Source: Mesorhizobium_K marinum (GTDB taxonomy: Bacteria > Pseudomonadota > Alphaproteobacteria > Rhizobiales > Rhizobiaceae). Taken from it: a stretch of DNA of 64,000 nt. Location: NCBI RefSeq assembly GCF_040813715.1, contig NZ_JBFOCH010000029.1; one strand, 5' to 3'. Position numbers and translations under genes: made by a program. This document shows, piece after piece, positions 49,967-58,564 of the stretch; positions within the stretch are counted from its first letter, which is position 1, and each line of letters begins with the position of its first letter. The notes under the pieces are model-generated. The model saw nothing but the letters and a program-made list of their open reading frames with translations. It was not told the origin of the DNA and searched no databases.

Positions 49967-50725
49967 TTACTGCGCGATCGTCGCGGCGATTTCTCCAGCG
50001 AGCTTTCCGATGGCTGCGACAAGCCGCTCCTCCTGCCTGCCGAACCGGGTGGTGGGCGTCGGGATGGAGACGGCATAGATGTCGCCGTTCCAGTCGCGGA
50101 ACGCGACGCCGACGGCGGAGATCCCCGGCGTATGCTCGTCGCGGTCGAAAGCGATCGAAGAGATACGGATGGACCGGATTTCCTCGAGAAGGTCGGCGAT
50201 CTCTCCCTTCCGTCCCGTTGCGGCCCACTCGCCGCGGGCAATCAGAGTGATGGTTTCATCGTCGAGGAGGGACAGGCAGGCCTTGCCGTTTGCGGTCGTG
50301 GTCAGCGGAAAGGCATCGCCGACGGACGACACTGCCCGCAGCCGCTGCGTGCCGGGAATCTGATCGAGGAACACAACGACGTTGCCGCGCAGGGACGAAA
50401 GGTCGACCGTCTCTTCGGTCTCGGCGGACAAGCGCACCAGAAGCGGGCGAAGCACGTCGGCCACGCTGAACCTCGCCGATTCAGCCAGCGACTGAAGTTC
50501 CGGTCCCAGCCGAATGCCGCCGGAACTGTTGGAGGCGATGACCATGCGCTCGGCCTGCAGCGCGCCGACGATGCGTTGGACGGTGGAGCGCGGCAGATCG
50601 ACCTGTTCGGCGATCTGCCCGAGGCTCATTCCGGAGCGCGCGCCTTTGAGCGCACGCAGCACGGATGCCGCACGGGCAATCACCTGTATGCCGCTGCGCG
50701 ACTCCGCAGTGTCGGTCTCGCTCAT
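49967..50725 (-). CDS. IclR-family transcriptional regulator
   Basis: 252 residues from ATG 50725, chosen because GAGGAA sits 4 bp before it; ATG 50737 would add MRNQ. N-terminal winged HTH ARAASVLRALKGARSGMSLG and DLPRSTVQRIVGALQAERM; effector domain with LRAVSSVGDAFPLTTTANGK and ISAVGVAFRDWNGDIYAVSI. Divergent from the cyclase-led operon, with a GATAC-N4-GTATC dyad between. Likely controls that operon; the effector is unknown. Confidence 0.92.
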   Translation of the reverse strand: MSETDTAESRSGIQVIARAASVLRALKGARSGMSLGQIAEQVDLPRSTVQRIVGALQAERMVIASNSSGGIRLGPELQSLAESARFSVADVLRPLLVRLSAETEETVDLSSLRGNVVVFLDQIPGTQRLRAVSSVGDAFPLTTTANGKACLSLLDDETITLIARGEWAATGRKGEIADLLEEIRSIRISSIAFDRDEHTPGISAVGVAFRDWNGDIYAVSIPTPTTRFGRQEERLVAAIGKLAGEIAATIAQ

Positions 50726-50817
50726 CTGATTCCTCATCTATCGTCCGCGTCGCGGATAGCAGCATCGGGCCAAGCACTGGAAGCTTTCTACCTCAATTCG
50801 CATCTTGACTGCAATAC

Positions 50818-50831
50818 GATACACTCGTATC
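50818..50831. promoter_or_regulatory. Dyad GATAC-ACTC-GTATC plus extra half-site (candidate IclR operator)
   Basis: Perfect 5-4-5 inverted repeat at 50818-50831, followed by another CGATAC half-site at 50838-50843, in the 187-bp region between the IclR gene and the cyclase gene. IclR-type regulators bind short palindromes of this kind. Confidence 0.55.
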
Positions 50832-50912
50832 AAATTGCGATACAGATGCTCGGGAGGAGCATCCGCAGGGATGTGAGCCGCCACCGAATGCGCGGCGCTG
50901 GAGGCTGATGAC

Positions 50913-51752
50913 ATGACGATCACGGTTCGCGGAATCGAGTTCCAATCCAATCTCGACAACCCGATGGGGATCGAGTTCTACAACCTCTCCCACCGCTTCG
51001 GCTTCCAGTGCCCGAACTGGCCCTACTTCCGTGACGTGCGCATCGAGCGCATGCACTACATGGCCAAGTCGGGCGTCTTGTCGCAGACGATCACGACGAC
51101 CATGCACGTGACCACGCACATCGACGCCCCGGCGCATGTGGTCCAGGGCACGCCATTCATCGATGAAGTGCCGCTGCCTCACTTCTTCGGTACCGGCATC
51201 GTCGTCTCGCTGCCCAAGAAGAAGTGGGAATTCATCACTGGAGACGATCTGGAAGAGGCGTGCGGCAAGGCGATCCGCAAGGGCGACGTCCTGATCGTCA
51301 ACACCGGCTGGCACAAGGTCTATGAGGACGGGGACTATTTTCCCTACTGCCCAGGCTTCGTGCCGTCCGCCGCCGACTGGATGATCGAGAAGGGCGTGAA
51401 GGTGGTCGGCCACGACACCCAGGCGAACGACCATCCGCTCGCCACAGCGATCGGCCCGCAGCGCAACGGCCCGCTGCTTCCGCACCTTGCCGACGAATAC
51501 AAGGAATGGTCGGGCGGCCGCGACTGGAAGGACGATTTCCCCGAGTGGGAGCCGGTCCACCAGAAGATCTTCAAGGCCGGCATCCTCGGCATCGAGAATG
51601 TCGGCGGCGATCTCGACGCCGTAACCGGCAGGCGCTGCACCTTCGCCTTCTTCCCGATAAACTGGGATCGCGGCGACGGCTGCATCATCCGGCTCGTCGC
51701 CATGATCGACCGCAACCAGCAGTATCGCATCGAGAAAGGCGAGGCCTTCTGA
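50913..51752 (+). CDS. Cyclase-family (kynurenine-formamidase-type) metal hydrolase
   Basis: 279 residues of the bacterial cyclase/KynB superfamily. The metal site is HVTTHIDAPAHVVQGTPFID (HxxTHxDxPxH), with VLIVNTGWHKVYEDGDYFPY and later GIENVGGDLDAVTGRRCTFA. Members hydrolyse amides or esters, such as N-formylkynurenine or isatin. First gene of the long rightward operon ending with BKACE copy 2; a hydrolytic opening step is a sensible beginning for that pathway. Its stop and the cupin ATG overlap (TGATG at 51750-51754). Confidence 0.88.
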   Translation: MTITVRGIEFQSNLDNPMGIEFYNLSHRFGFQCPNWPYFRDVRIERMHYMAKSGVLSQTITTTMHVTTHIDAPAHVVQGTPFIDEVPLPHFFGTGIVVSLPKKKWEFITGDDLEEACGKAIRKGDVLIVNTGWHKVYEDGDYFPYCPGFVPSAADWMIEKGVKVVGHDTQANDHPLATAIGPQRNGPLLPHLADEYKEWSGGRDWKDDFPEWEPVHQKIFKAGILGIENVGGDLDAVTGRRCTFAFFPINWDRGDGCIIRLVAMIDRNQQYRIEKGEAF

Positions 51753-52102
51753 TGTTCGCCAAGCGGTTCGCTGACGCAAGACCCTACGAGGCGCCAAACC
51801 ACCACGGCGTGGTCGGCCTGCGCCTGCAGGGGTTCGAGGACGGCGGCCCGACAAACCAGTGGGTCGGCCTATCGCAGTTTCTTCCGGGCGGGGGCGCCGG
51901 GCCGGACTCCACGCCGTTCGAGAAGGTCTATGTCGTCATCGATGGGGAAATGACGGTGATCGCCGGCGGCGTGGAGACCGTGCTTCGCAAGCTCGACTCC
52001 TGCACGATCGCGCCCGGCGAGGTGCGCGAGATCGTCAACCGCTCCAACCACGTCTGCACGATGCTGGTGGTGATCCCCTATCCACCGGGGTACCAGCCAT
52101 GA
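51752..52102 (+). CDS. Small cupin-domain protein
   Basis: 116-residue single cupin starting MFAKRFADARPYEAPNHHG. Motif 1 region GGGAGPDSTPFEKVYVVIDG keeps the Glu-x-x-Tyr-x-x-x-G pattern but has few His, so metal binding is uncertain. Motif 2 is CTIAPGEVREIVNRSNH. Possibly an isomerase, a lactone-related enzyme or a binding protein; no function is assigned. Coupled to both neighbours by start/stop overlaps. Confidence 0.85.
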   Translation: MFAKRFADARPYEAPNHHGVVGLRLQGFEDGGPTNQWVGLSQFLPGGGAGPDSTPFEKVYVVIDGEMTVIAGGVETVLRKLDSCTIAPGEVREIVNRSNHVCTMLVVIPYPPGYQP

Positions 52103-52890
52103 GCGCTCTGGCCAATCCACTTTCACTGTTCGACATCGGCGGCAAGGTGGCAATCGTCACGGGTGCCTCCGGCGCTTTCGGCGCGGTAGCCGCCCAGGTA
52201 CTTGCCGGTGCGGGCGCGAAGCTTGCGCTGGTCGCCGGCAATGCGAAGGCGCTCGCCGAAACGGCAGAGGCCTGCGGCGAAGCCGAGGTGCTGACGATCA
52301 ACGCGCGCCCTGCGGACGAAACGGCCTGCGACAAGATCGTGGCCGACACCGTCGCCCGCTTCGGCCGTGTCGACATCCTCGTTGTCGCGTCTGGCAAGAA
52401 TGACGTCGCCAAGATCACCGAAATGGCGCCGGCGCGCTTCCTCGACGTGATGGACGCCAACGTCACGCAGTCGTGGCTGATGGCGCGGGCGGCCTCCAAG
52501 CAGATGCTGGCGCAGGGCGAGGGCGGCAAGGTCGTGCTGATGTCGTCGGCGCGGGGTCTGCTCGGCCACCCTGCCGGCTATACCGCCTACTGCGCCTCGA
52601 AATCCGCGATCGATGGCATTACGAAGGCGCTCGGCTGCGAACTTGGCCCGACCGGGATCACCGTCAATGCGATCGCGCCGACGGTCTTTCGTTCGCCTCT
52701 GACCGCGTGGATGTTCGAGGACACCGAAAACGCCCAGACCGTGCGCAAGGGATTCCTGGCGCGGGTGCCGAAGGGGAGGCTCGGAGAACCGGAAGATCTC
52801 GCCGGACCGCTGCTCTTCCTCGCCTCGCGCGCGTCCGATTTCTACACCGGCCATATCCTTTACGCCGACGGCGGCTACACGGCGGGATAG
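52099..52890 (+). CDS. Short-chain dehydrogenase/reductase (BKACE operon)
   Basis: 263-residue classical SDR: VAIVTGASGAFGAVAAQVLA, catalytic Ser in VVLMSSARGLLG, Tyr-x-x-x-Lys in YTAYCASKSAIDGITKAL, and C-terminal FYTGHILYADGGYTAG. The second strand, LALVAGNAKAL, does not show the NAD-type Asp. ATGA overlap with the cupin gene. The next gene starts immediately after the TAG stop. Confidence 0.92.
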   Translation: MSALANPLSLFDIGGKVAIVTGASGAFGAVAAQVLAGAGAKLALVAGNAKALAETAEACGEAEVLTINARPADETACDKIVADTVARFGRVDILVVASGKNDVAKITEMAPARFLDVMDANVTQSWLMARAASKQMLAQGEGGKVVLMSSARGLLGHPAGYTAYCASKSAIDGITKALGCELGPTGITVNAIAPTVFRSPLTAWMFEDTENAQTVRKGFLARVPKGRLGEPEDLAGPLLFLASRASDFYTGHILYADGGYTAG

Positions 52891-53817
52891 ATGGCTGAGC
52901 GCGCGACCATAGCCATCGTCGGCGCCGGCCTCATGGGGCACGGCATCGCCCAGGTGTTCGCGGTCGCGGGCCATGACGTTCGGGTCTACGACGCGCACGA
53001 GGGCGCGCTTCGGTCGCTGAAGGCACGCATCGCCCGGAACCTGGCCGACCTCGGCCAACCCGGCGGCGCCGAGGAGCGCGTTTCCGGCTATAGCGATCTC
53101 GGCGCAGCTGTAGCCGGCGCTTCCGTCATCATCGAGGCGGCGCCGGAGAAGCTCGAACTGAAGCGCCGGCTGTTCGCCGACCTCGTCAGGCTCGCCGATC
53201 CCGGCGCGTCGATTGCCTCCAACACATCGGTCATTCCGATAGGCGCCATCGCGGAAGGCCTGCCGACGCAGGAGCGCATCCTCGGGACGCACTGGTGGAA
53301 TCCGCCCTTCCTGGTGCCGCTCGTCGAAGTCGTCGGTACGCCCTCGACCTCTGGCGACGTCGTCACGTCGATGATAGCGCTGCTGGAATCCGTGGGGAAA
53401 ACGCCGGTCCACGTGAAGCGCGACGTTGCCGGATTCGTGGGCAACAGGCTGCAACACGCGCTGTGGCGCGAGGCGATTGCTATCGTCGCCGAAGGCATCG
53501 CCGACGCGGAGACCGTCGATACCGTGGTTAAATCCAGCTTCGGGCGCCGGCTCGCGGTGCTCGGGCCGCTCGAGAATGCCGACCTCGTCGGCACCGATCT
53601 CACGCTGGACATCCACAACGTGGTGCTGCGCGAACTCGAGCGCTCGCCGGAGCCGTCGCCCTACCTGCGCGCGCTCGTGGCCGACGGAAAGCTCGGCATG
53701 AAATCTGGAACCGGTTTTCGATCGTGGACACCAGAAAAGGAAGCTGAACTGAGGAGCAGGGTCTTTGGTCATCTGAAGGCAATGGCCGTCGATCCGGCTT
53801 CGGTGGAAACAGGTTAA
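52891..53817 (+). CDS. 3-hydroxyacyl-CoA dehydrogenase-family (carnitine-dehydrogenase-like) enzyme
   Basis: 308 residues: Rossmann IAIVGAGLMGHGIAQVFAVA, catalytic His in ILGTHWWNPPFLVPLVEVV, C-terminal helical domain DVAGFVGNRLQHALWREAIA. It oxidises a 3-hydroxy acid or its CoA ester to the 3-keto form. In carnitine catabolism a relative (carnitine dehydrogenase) makes dehydrocarnitine for a BKACE enzyme; the same pairing here with BKACE copy 2 suggests an analogous beta-hydroxy to beta-keto to cleavage sequence on another substrate. Confidence 0.88.
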   Translation: MAERATIAIVGAGLMGHGIAQVFAVAGHDVRVYDAHEGALRSLKARIARNLADLGQPGGAEERVSGYSDLGAAVAGASVIIEAAPEKLELKRRLFADLVRLADPGASIASNTSVIPIGAIAEGLPTQERILGTHWWNPPFLVPLVEVVGTPSTSGDVVTSMIALLESVGKTPVHVKRDVAGFVGNRLQHALWREAIAIVAEGIADAETVDTVVKSSFGRRLAVLGPLENADLVGTDLTLDIHNVVLRELERSPEPSPYLRALVADGKLGMKSGTGFRSWTPEKEAELRSRVFGHLKAMAVDPASVETG

Positions 53818-53854
53818 GCGCTTGGGTTGAAAACGCATCTCTAGGGAGGAGATC

Positions 53855-55150
53855 ATGGCAAGACGTACCCGCTCTACATCGCATGGACTGACGCGCCGCA
53901 GCTTCCTGAAGTCGACGGCCGCGACTGTGCTAGCGGCACCGGCGGTGCTGCATTTCACGCGCGCCTATGCCGAGACTCCGACGCTGAAGCTCGGCTATGT
54001 CAGCCCGAAGACCGGCCCGCTGGCAGGCTTTGCGGAAGCCGACGACTACGTGCTCGACGGTATCAGAAAGGCGTTCGCCGGCGGACTGCAGAACAACGGC
54101 AAGACCTGGAATGTCGAGATTTCCGTCCGCGACAGCCAGTCGAATCCGAACCGCGCCGCGGAAGTCGCCTCCCAGCTCATCCTGGAGGAAGAGGTCGACA
54201 TCCTGCTTGGCGCCGCCACGCCGGATACGACCAATCCTGTCGCCGACCAGGCGGAAGTGAACGGAACGCCGTGCATTACCACCGACTGCCCGTGGCAGCC
54301 CTATTTCTTCGGGCGCGGAGGCGATCCGGCAAAAGGCTTCGAGAGCACCTACCACTTCTTCTGGGGACTAGAAGACGTCATCGCCAACTTCACGGCGCTC
54401 TGGAACAACCCAGGCGTCGCCAAGAATGTCGGCGGGCTCTTCCCCAATGATGCGGACGGCAATGCCTGGGGCGATCCCGAACTCGGCTTCCCGAAGCCTC
54501 TGGCCGCCGGCGGCTTCACGCTGACCGATCCGGGCCGATACCAGCCGCTGTCGGATGACTTTACGGCGCAGATCACCGCCTTCAAATCGGCGGGCGCCGA
54601 AATCGTCACCGGCGTGATGATCCCGCCCGACTTCGGCACCTTCTGGGCGCAGGCCGCGCAGCAGGGGTTCAAGCCGAAGATCGTCACCATCGGCAAGGCG
54701 CTGCTCTTCCCGTCGGCAATCGAGGCGCTCGGCGAGCGCGGCAACGGCCTGTCGACCGAGATCTGGTGGTCGCCGAACCATCCGTTCGTATCGAGCCTCG
54801 ACGGCACGACGGCCAAGGCGCTCGCCGACGGCTATGTCTCGGCGACCGGCAAGCCGTGGACGCAGCCGATCGGCTTCCGTCACGCTCTGTTCGAGGTCGT
54901 TGCCGACGTGGTGAAGCGCTCGGCCGACATGGAGGACCCGCAAGCCATCATCGCGGCAATCGCCGGTACCAGCCTGCCGACCATCGTCGGCACGGTCGAC
55001 TGGTCGAAGGGCCCCGTGAAGAACGTTTCCAAGACCCCGCTTGTCGGTGGGCAGTGGCAGAAGAAGGGGGACAAGTTCGAGCTGGTGATCACGACCAACA
55101 CGCAAGCGCCGGAAATTCCGGTGGGCGGCGAACTCGTGCTCCTCAACTGA
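53855..55150 (+). CDS. Branched-chain-type ABC transporter substrate-binding protein (second system)
   Basis: 431 residues, Peripla_BP_6. Tat-type signal with LTRRSFLKSTAATVLAAPAV ending near RAYA, then LKLGYVSPKTGPLAGFAEAD and VRDSQSNPNRAAEVASQLIL. It has a strong Shine-Dalgarno AGGGAGGAG before ATG 53855. A long hairpin follows the stop (55159-55194). Imports the unknown substrate of the BKACE operon. Confidence 0.94.
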   Translation: MARRTRSTSHGLTRRSFLKSTAATVLAAPAVLHFTRAYAETPTLKLGYVSPKTGPLAGFAEADDYVLDGIRKAFAGGLQNNGKTWNVEISVRDSQSNPNRAAEVASQLILEEEVDILLGAATPDTTNPVADQAEVNGTPCITTDCPWQPYFFGRGGDPAKGFESTYHFFWGLEDVIANFTALWNNPGVAKNVGGLFPNDADGNAWGDPELGFPKPLAAGGFTLTDPGRYQPLSDDFTAQITAFKSAGAEIVTGVMIPPDFGTFWAQAAQQGFKPKIVTIGKALLFPSAIEALGERGNGLSTEIWWSPNHPFVSSLDGTTAKALADGYVSATGKPWTQPIGFRHALFEVVADVVKRSADMEDPQAIIAAIAGTSLPTIVGTVDWSKGPVKNVSKTPLVGGQWQKKGDKFELVITTNTQAPEIPVGGELVLLN

Positions 55151-55158
55151 CCGACAGC

Positions 55159-55194
55159 GGCATGGCGGATGCGCCTCGCTGCGCCCGCCATGCC
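55159..55194 (+). promoter_or_regulatory. Strong intercistronic hairpin after the second LIV-type binding-protein gene
   Basis: GGCATGGCGG (55159-55168) pairs with CCGCCATGCC (55185-55194), a perfect 10-bp stem. Inside, GCGC (55171-55174) can pair with GCGC (55181-55184). It contains the ATGs at 55169 and 55190, which argues against their use as starts for the ATPase gene. No T-run, so likely an mRNA stabiliser. Confidence 0.6.
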
Positions 55195-55219
55195 ACTTTC
55201 GAAATTGCGGACCGCTGCA

Positions 55220-55948
55220 TTGCCGATCCTTACCATCCAGAATCTGAGCAAGAGCTACGGTGCCTTGCAGGTCACCGATGACGTTTCGCTGGCGCTTCAG
55301 CCGGGCGAGGCGCTCGGGGTGATCGGGCCGAATGGCGCCGGGAAGACGACCCTTTTCAACCTGATCGCCGGAACCGTGCACCCGAATGCCGGCAGCATCG
55401 TCTTTGACGGGCTCGACGTCACCACGATGCCCGCTCGGTCGCGCTGTCATCTCGGCATCGGCCGATCATTCCAGATTCCGCATCCGTTCTCGGGCATGAC
55501 CACCTACGAAAACGTCCTGGTCGGTGCGGCCTTCGGGCGCAACGCTTCCGAACGCGACAGCGAGCGGCGGGCGGTCGCGGTGCTCGAGATGACAGGCCTC
55601 CGGCGCAAGGCCAATACCTATGCCGGCCAGCTTACCCTGCTCGAGCGCAAGCGGCTCGAGATGGCCCGCGCCCTGGCGAGCGACCCCAAGCTCCTGCTGC
55701 TCGACGAAATCGCCGGCGGGCTGACGGAGCCGGAATGCGTGGAACTGGTCGAGGCCATCAAGACCGTGCGTTCTGAGGGCGTTTCCGTGATCTGGATCGA
55801 GCACGTGGTCCATGCGCTGCTCGCAGTCGTCGATCGAATCGCGGTTTTCGACTTCGGCAGGAAGATCGCGGATGGCGAGCCGCGCGAGGTCATGGCGAGC
55901 CTCGAGGTCGCCAACATATACATGGGCATCGAGGGCGCGCATGGCTGA
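55220..55948 (+). CDS. Branched-chain-type ABC transporter ATP-binding protein (LivG-like, second system)
   Basis: About 242 residues: Walker A VIGPNGAGKTTLFNLIAG, GIGRSFQIPHPFSGMTTYEN, signature region LTLLERKRLEMARALAS, Walker B LLLLDEIAGGLTEPE, switch His VIWIEHVVHALLAVV. The start is uncertain: TTG 55220 (LPILTIQNLSKSYG) matches where the family begins and lies beyond the hairpin. ATGs at 55169 and 55190 are in frame but inside the hairpin stem. Overlaps the LivF-like gene by 8 bp. Confidence 0.92.
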   Translation: MPILTIQNLSKSYGALQVTDDVSLALQPGEALGVIGPNGAGKTTLFNLIAGTVHPNAGSIVFDGLDVTTMPARSRCHLGIGRSFQIPHPFSGMTTYENVLVGAAFGRNASERDSERRAVAVLEMTGLRRKANTYAGQLTLLERKRLEMARALASDPKLLLLDEIAGGLTEPECVELVEAIKTVRSEGVSVIWIEHVVHALLAVVDRIAVFDFGRKIADGEPREVMASLEVANIYMGIEGAHG

Positions 55949-56666
55949 GCCCATTCTTTCGCTGCGTGGCCTGAAGGCCGGCTATGGCGACTTCCAGGCC
56001 TTGTTCGGCATCGATCTCGATCTCGCCGAGGGCGAGGTACTGGCACTGATCGGTGCGAACGGGGCGGGCAAGTCCACCTTGCTCAGGGCCGTCACGGGGC
56101 TGGTGCGCTGCCAGCGCCAGATGGTTCTTTTTCGGGGTGACGGGATAGGCGGCGAGCGTCCGGACCTCATCGCCCGTCGCGGCATAGCGATGGTGCCTGA
56201 GGGGCGTCGCCTGTTCCGCTCGCTCAGCGTCGAGGAAAATCTCGTCATCGGCGGCGAGCGCGCTCCGAACGGCGAATGGACGCTCGAACGCATCTACTCG
56301 CTGTTCCCGATACTCATGGAAAAGCGGCTCAACCCGGGCACGGCCCTTTCGGGCGGGCAACAGCAGATGGTAGCGATCGGGCGTGCGCTGATGGCCAATC
56401 CGCGCATCCTGCTCTTCGACGAGATATCGCTCGGCCTGGCGCCGGTGGTGATCAAGGACATCTACGCAGCCTTTCCCGCGATCGTCGCAACCGGCGTTTC
56501 GGTCGTGCTGGTCGAGCAGGATGTGGCGCGAGCGCTGGCAGTGGCCGGACGTTTCGTCTGCCTGCAGGAGGGCAGGGTTTCGCTGGCGGGACGTCCCGAC
56601 GAGCACGACCGCGCAGCCATAACGGCAGCCTATTTCGGCGCCGCCAACGTTCTGGGTGCGCAGTGA
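55941..56666 (+). CDS. Branched-chain-type ABC transporter ATP-binding protein (LivF-like, second system)
   Basis: 241 residues: Walker A LIGANGAGKSTLLRAVTG, GIAMVPEGRRLFRSLSVEEN, signature ALSGGQQQMVAIGRALM, Walker B ILLFDEISLGLAPVVI (Glu-Ile rather than Glu-Pro), Gln in the switch position VLVEQDVARALAV. Ends with TGATG overlap into the permease gene at 56666. Confidence 0.94.
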   Translation: MAEPILSLRGLKAGYGDFQALFGIDLDLAEGEVLALIGANGAGKSTLLRAVTGLVRCQRQMVLFRGDGIGGERPDLIARRGIAMVPEGRRLFRSLSVEENLVIGGERAPNGEWTLERIYSLFPILMEKRLNPGTALSGGQQQMVAIGRALMANPRILLFDEISLGLAPVVIKDIYAAFPAIVATGVSVVLVEQDVARALAVAGRFVCLQEGRVSLAGRPDEHDRAAITAAYFGAANVLGAQ

Positions 56667-57529
56667 TGGATTGGGTCAACGCCATCGTGCAGGGTATCCT
56701 GCTGGGCGGCCTCTACGCCTTGTTCGCGGCCGGGCTGTCGCTGATCTTCGGCGTCATGCGGCTGGTCAACATCGCGCATGGCGACCTGATCGTCGCCGCC
56801 GCCTACCTCGCCCTCGTCGTCGTGCAGTTGACCGGGCTACACCCCCTGGTGTCCGCACTCGTCGTGGTGCCGCTGATGGCGCTGATCGGTTACGGCATGC
56901 AGAGGCTTTTGCTCAACCCCACCATCGGCAAGGATTTGCTCTCGCCGCTCCTGGTGACGTTCGGGATTTCGGTGATCCTGCAGAACGGCCTGCTCGCGGT
57001 CTTCACCGCCGACAGCCGGCGGCTGGCGGCGGGCAGCATCGAGACGGCCAGCATTCAGGTCCTGCCGGGGCTGCATGTCGGTGTGCTGCCTCTTTTGATG
57101 TTCGTCGCGGCGATCGTGATCATCTTCGGCCTGGAACGCATCTTTTCGCGCACAAGCCTCGGGCGCGCCTTTCGCGCCACCTCGGACGATCCCGAGGTCG
57201 CGCAACTCATGATGCTCGACCGCGCGCATGTCTTCGGCATGGCTATGGCGCTGTCGGCGGCGGTCGTCGCGATCGCGGGCATCTTCCTCGCAATCCGCAC
57301 CAATTTCGATCCCGCATCGGGGCCGGCGCGACTGCTGTTCGGCTTCGAAGCGGTGATCATCGGCGGCCTTGGCAATCTCTGGGGCACGCTCGCCGGCGGC
57401 ATCGTGCTTGGCGTGGCGCAGGCGATCGGCGCGCAAATCTCCCCGGGCTGGCAGATACTAGCCGGCCACCTGGTGTTTTTCCTGGTGCTGGCGATCCGGC
57501 CGCGCGGCCTGTTTCCGAGGATGGACTAG
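56666..57529 (+). CDS. Branched-chain-type ABC transporter permease (LivH-like, second system)
   Basis: 287 residues, eight or so helices: IVQGILLGGLYALFAAGLSL, MRLVNIAHGDLIVAAAYLAL, AFRATSDDPEVAQLMMLDRA and FGFEAVIIGGLGNLWGTLAG. ATG 56666 shares its A with the upstream stop. Two bases separate its stop from the LivM-like start. Confidence 0.94.
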   Translation: MDWVNAIVQGILLGGLYALFAAGLSLIFGVMRLVNIAHGDLIVAAAYLALVVVQLTGLHPLVSALVVVPLMALIGYGMQRLLLNPTIGKDLLSPLLVTFGISVILQNGLLAVFTADSRRLAAGSIETASIQVLPGLHVGVLPLLMFVAAIVIIFGLERIFSRTSLGRAFRATSDDPEVAQLMMLDRAHVFGMAMALSAAVVAIAGIFLAIRTNFDPASGPARLLFGFEAVIIGGLGNLWGTLAGGIVLGVAQAIGAQISPGWQILAGHLVFFLVLAIRPRGLFPRMD

Positions 57530-57531
57530 CC

Positions 57532-58545
57532 ATGGTCGAGCCGCATTTCTCGATTCAGCGATCCACGCGGACGAGCCGCGCAACGGCTGCCGTCGCGCTG
57601 GCGGTGCTGGCCGGCCTCATGGCGGCGCCCTGGTGGGCTGGGCGGGCGGATATCCGGCTGCTTGGCGAAATCTATTCCTTCGTCGCCCTGGCGACCCTGT
57701 GGAACCTGCTTGCCGGCTATACGGGCCTCGTGTCCGTCGGACAGCAGGCCTATGTCGGGTTCGGCGGCTACGTGCTTTTCGCTCTGGCGATGTTCGCCGG
57801 CGTTCATCCGCTGGTTGCCATAGGTGTCGCCGGCATCGCGGGAGCGGTCATCGCGGTTCCGATCGCGCCGCTGTTGTTCCGCTTGCAGGGGGCGTATTTC
57901 GCCATCGGCACCTGGGTGCTGGCGGAAGTATTCAGGCTTTCCTTCGCACAGGTGTCGGTGCTCGGCGGCGGCTCCGGCGCCAGCCTGCCCGCGGGCGTCG
58001 TGACCGGCATCGCATCGGACCGCTTTGTGCGCGAGGCCATGGTCTACTGGACGGCACTTGCGATTGCCGTCGCCGCGCTCGCATTCGTCATCTTGCTCCT
58101 GCGCTCCCGCACCGGCCTTGCGCTAACGGCCTTGCGGGACAGCGAAATCGCGTCCGAAAGCCTCGGCATCGGCATCTGGCGAACCAAGCTCATAGTCTAT
58201 GTGTCGGTCGCAGGGCTGACGTCGATGACAGGCGCGTTCATCTTCCTGCAGAAGCTCCGCATCTCGCCCGATGCCGCCTTCAGCGTGAACGACTGGACCG
58301 CCTACGTGATCTTCATTGCCGTCATCGGCGGGATCGGGACGATCGAAGGCCCGATCATCGGGACGATCCTGTTCTTCCTCCTGCGCGAAACGCTTTCGGA
58401 TCTCGGCACGACCTATCTCATGATCCTCGGCTCTGTCGCGATCCTCGTCATGCTGCGGGCGCCAAGAGGCGTGTGGGGCATCATAGCCGAGCGCACGGGC
58501 TGGACGCTCGTGCCGATCCGGCGCCGCGTGATTTTCCCGAACTGA
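57532..58545 (+). CDS. Branched-chain-type ABC transporter permease (LivM-like, second system)
   Basis: 337 residues: N-terminal hydrophilic start of about 20 residues, then LLAGYTGLVSVGQQAYVGFG, LFRLQGAYFAIGTWVLAEVF, ALRDSEIASESLGIGIWRTK and IAVIGGIGTIEGPIIGTILF. Completes the importer. The BKACE gene follows after 19 bp. Confidence 0.94.
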   Translation: MVEPHFSIQRSTRTSRATAAVALAVLAGLMAAPWWAGRADIRLLGEIYSFVALATLWNLLAGYTGLVSVGQQAYVGFGGYVLFALAMFAGVHPLVAIGVAGIAGAVIAVPIAPLLFRLQGAYFAIGTWVLAEVFRLSFAQVSVLGGGSGASLPAGVVTGIASDRFVREAMVYWTALAIAVAALAFVILLLRSRTGLALTALRDSEIASESLGIGIWRTKLIVYVSVAGLTSMTGAFIFLQKLRISPDAAFSVNDWTAYVIFIAVIGGIGTIEGPIIGTILFFLLRETLSDLGTTYLMILGSVAILVMLRAPRGVWGIIAERTGWTLVPIRRRVIFPN

Positions 58546-58564
58546 ACAGCTGTTGCGAGGCAAG

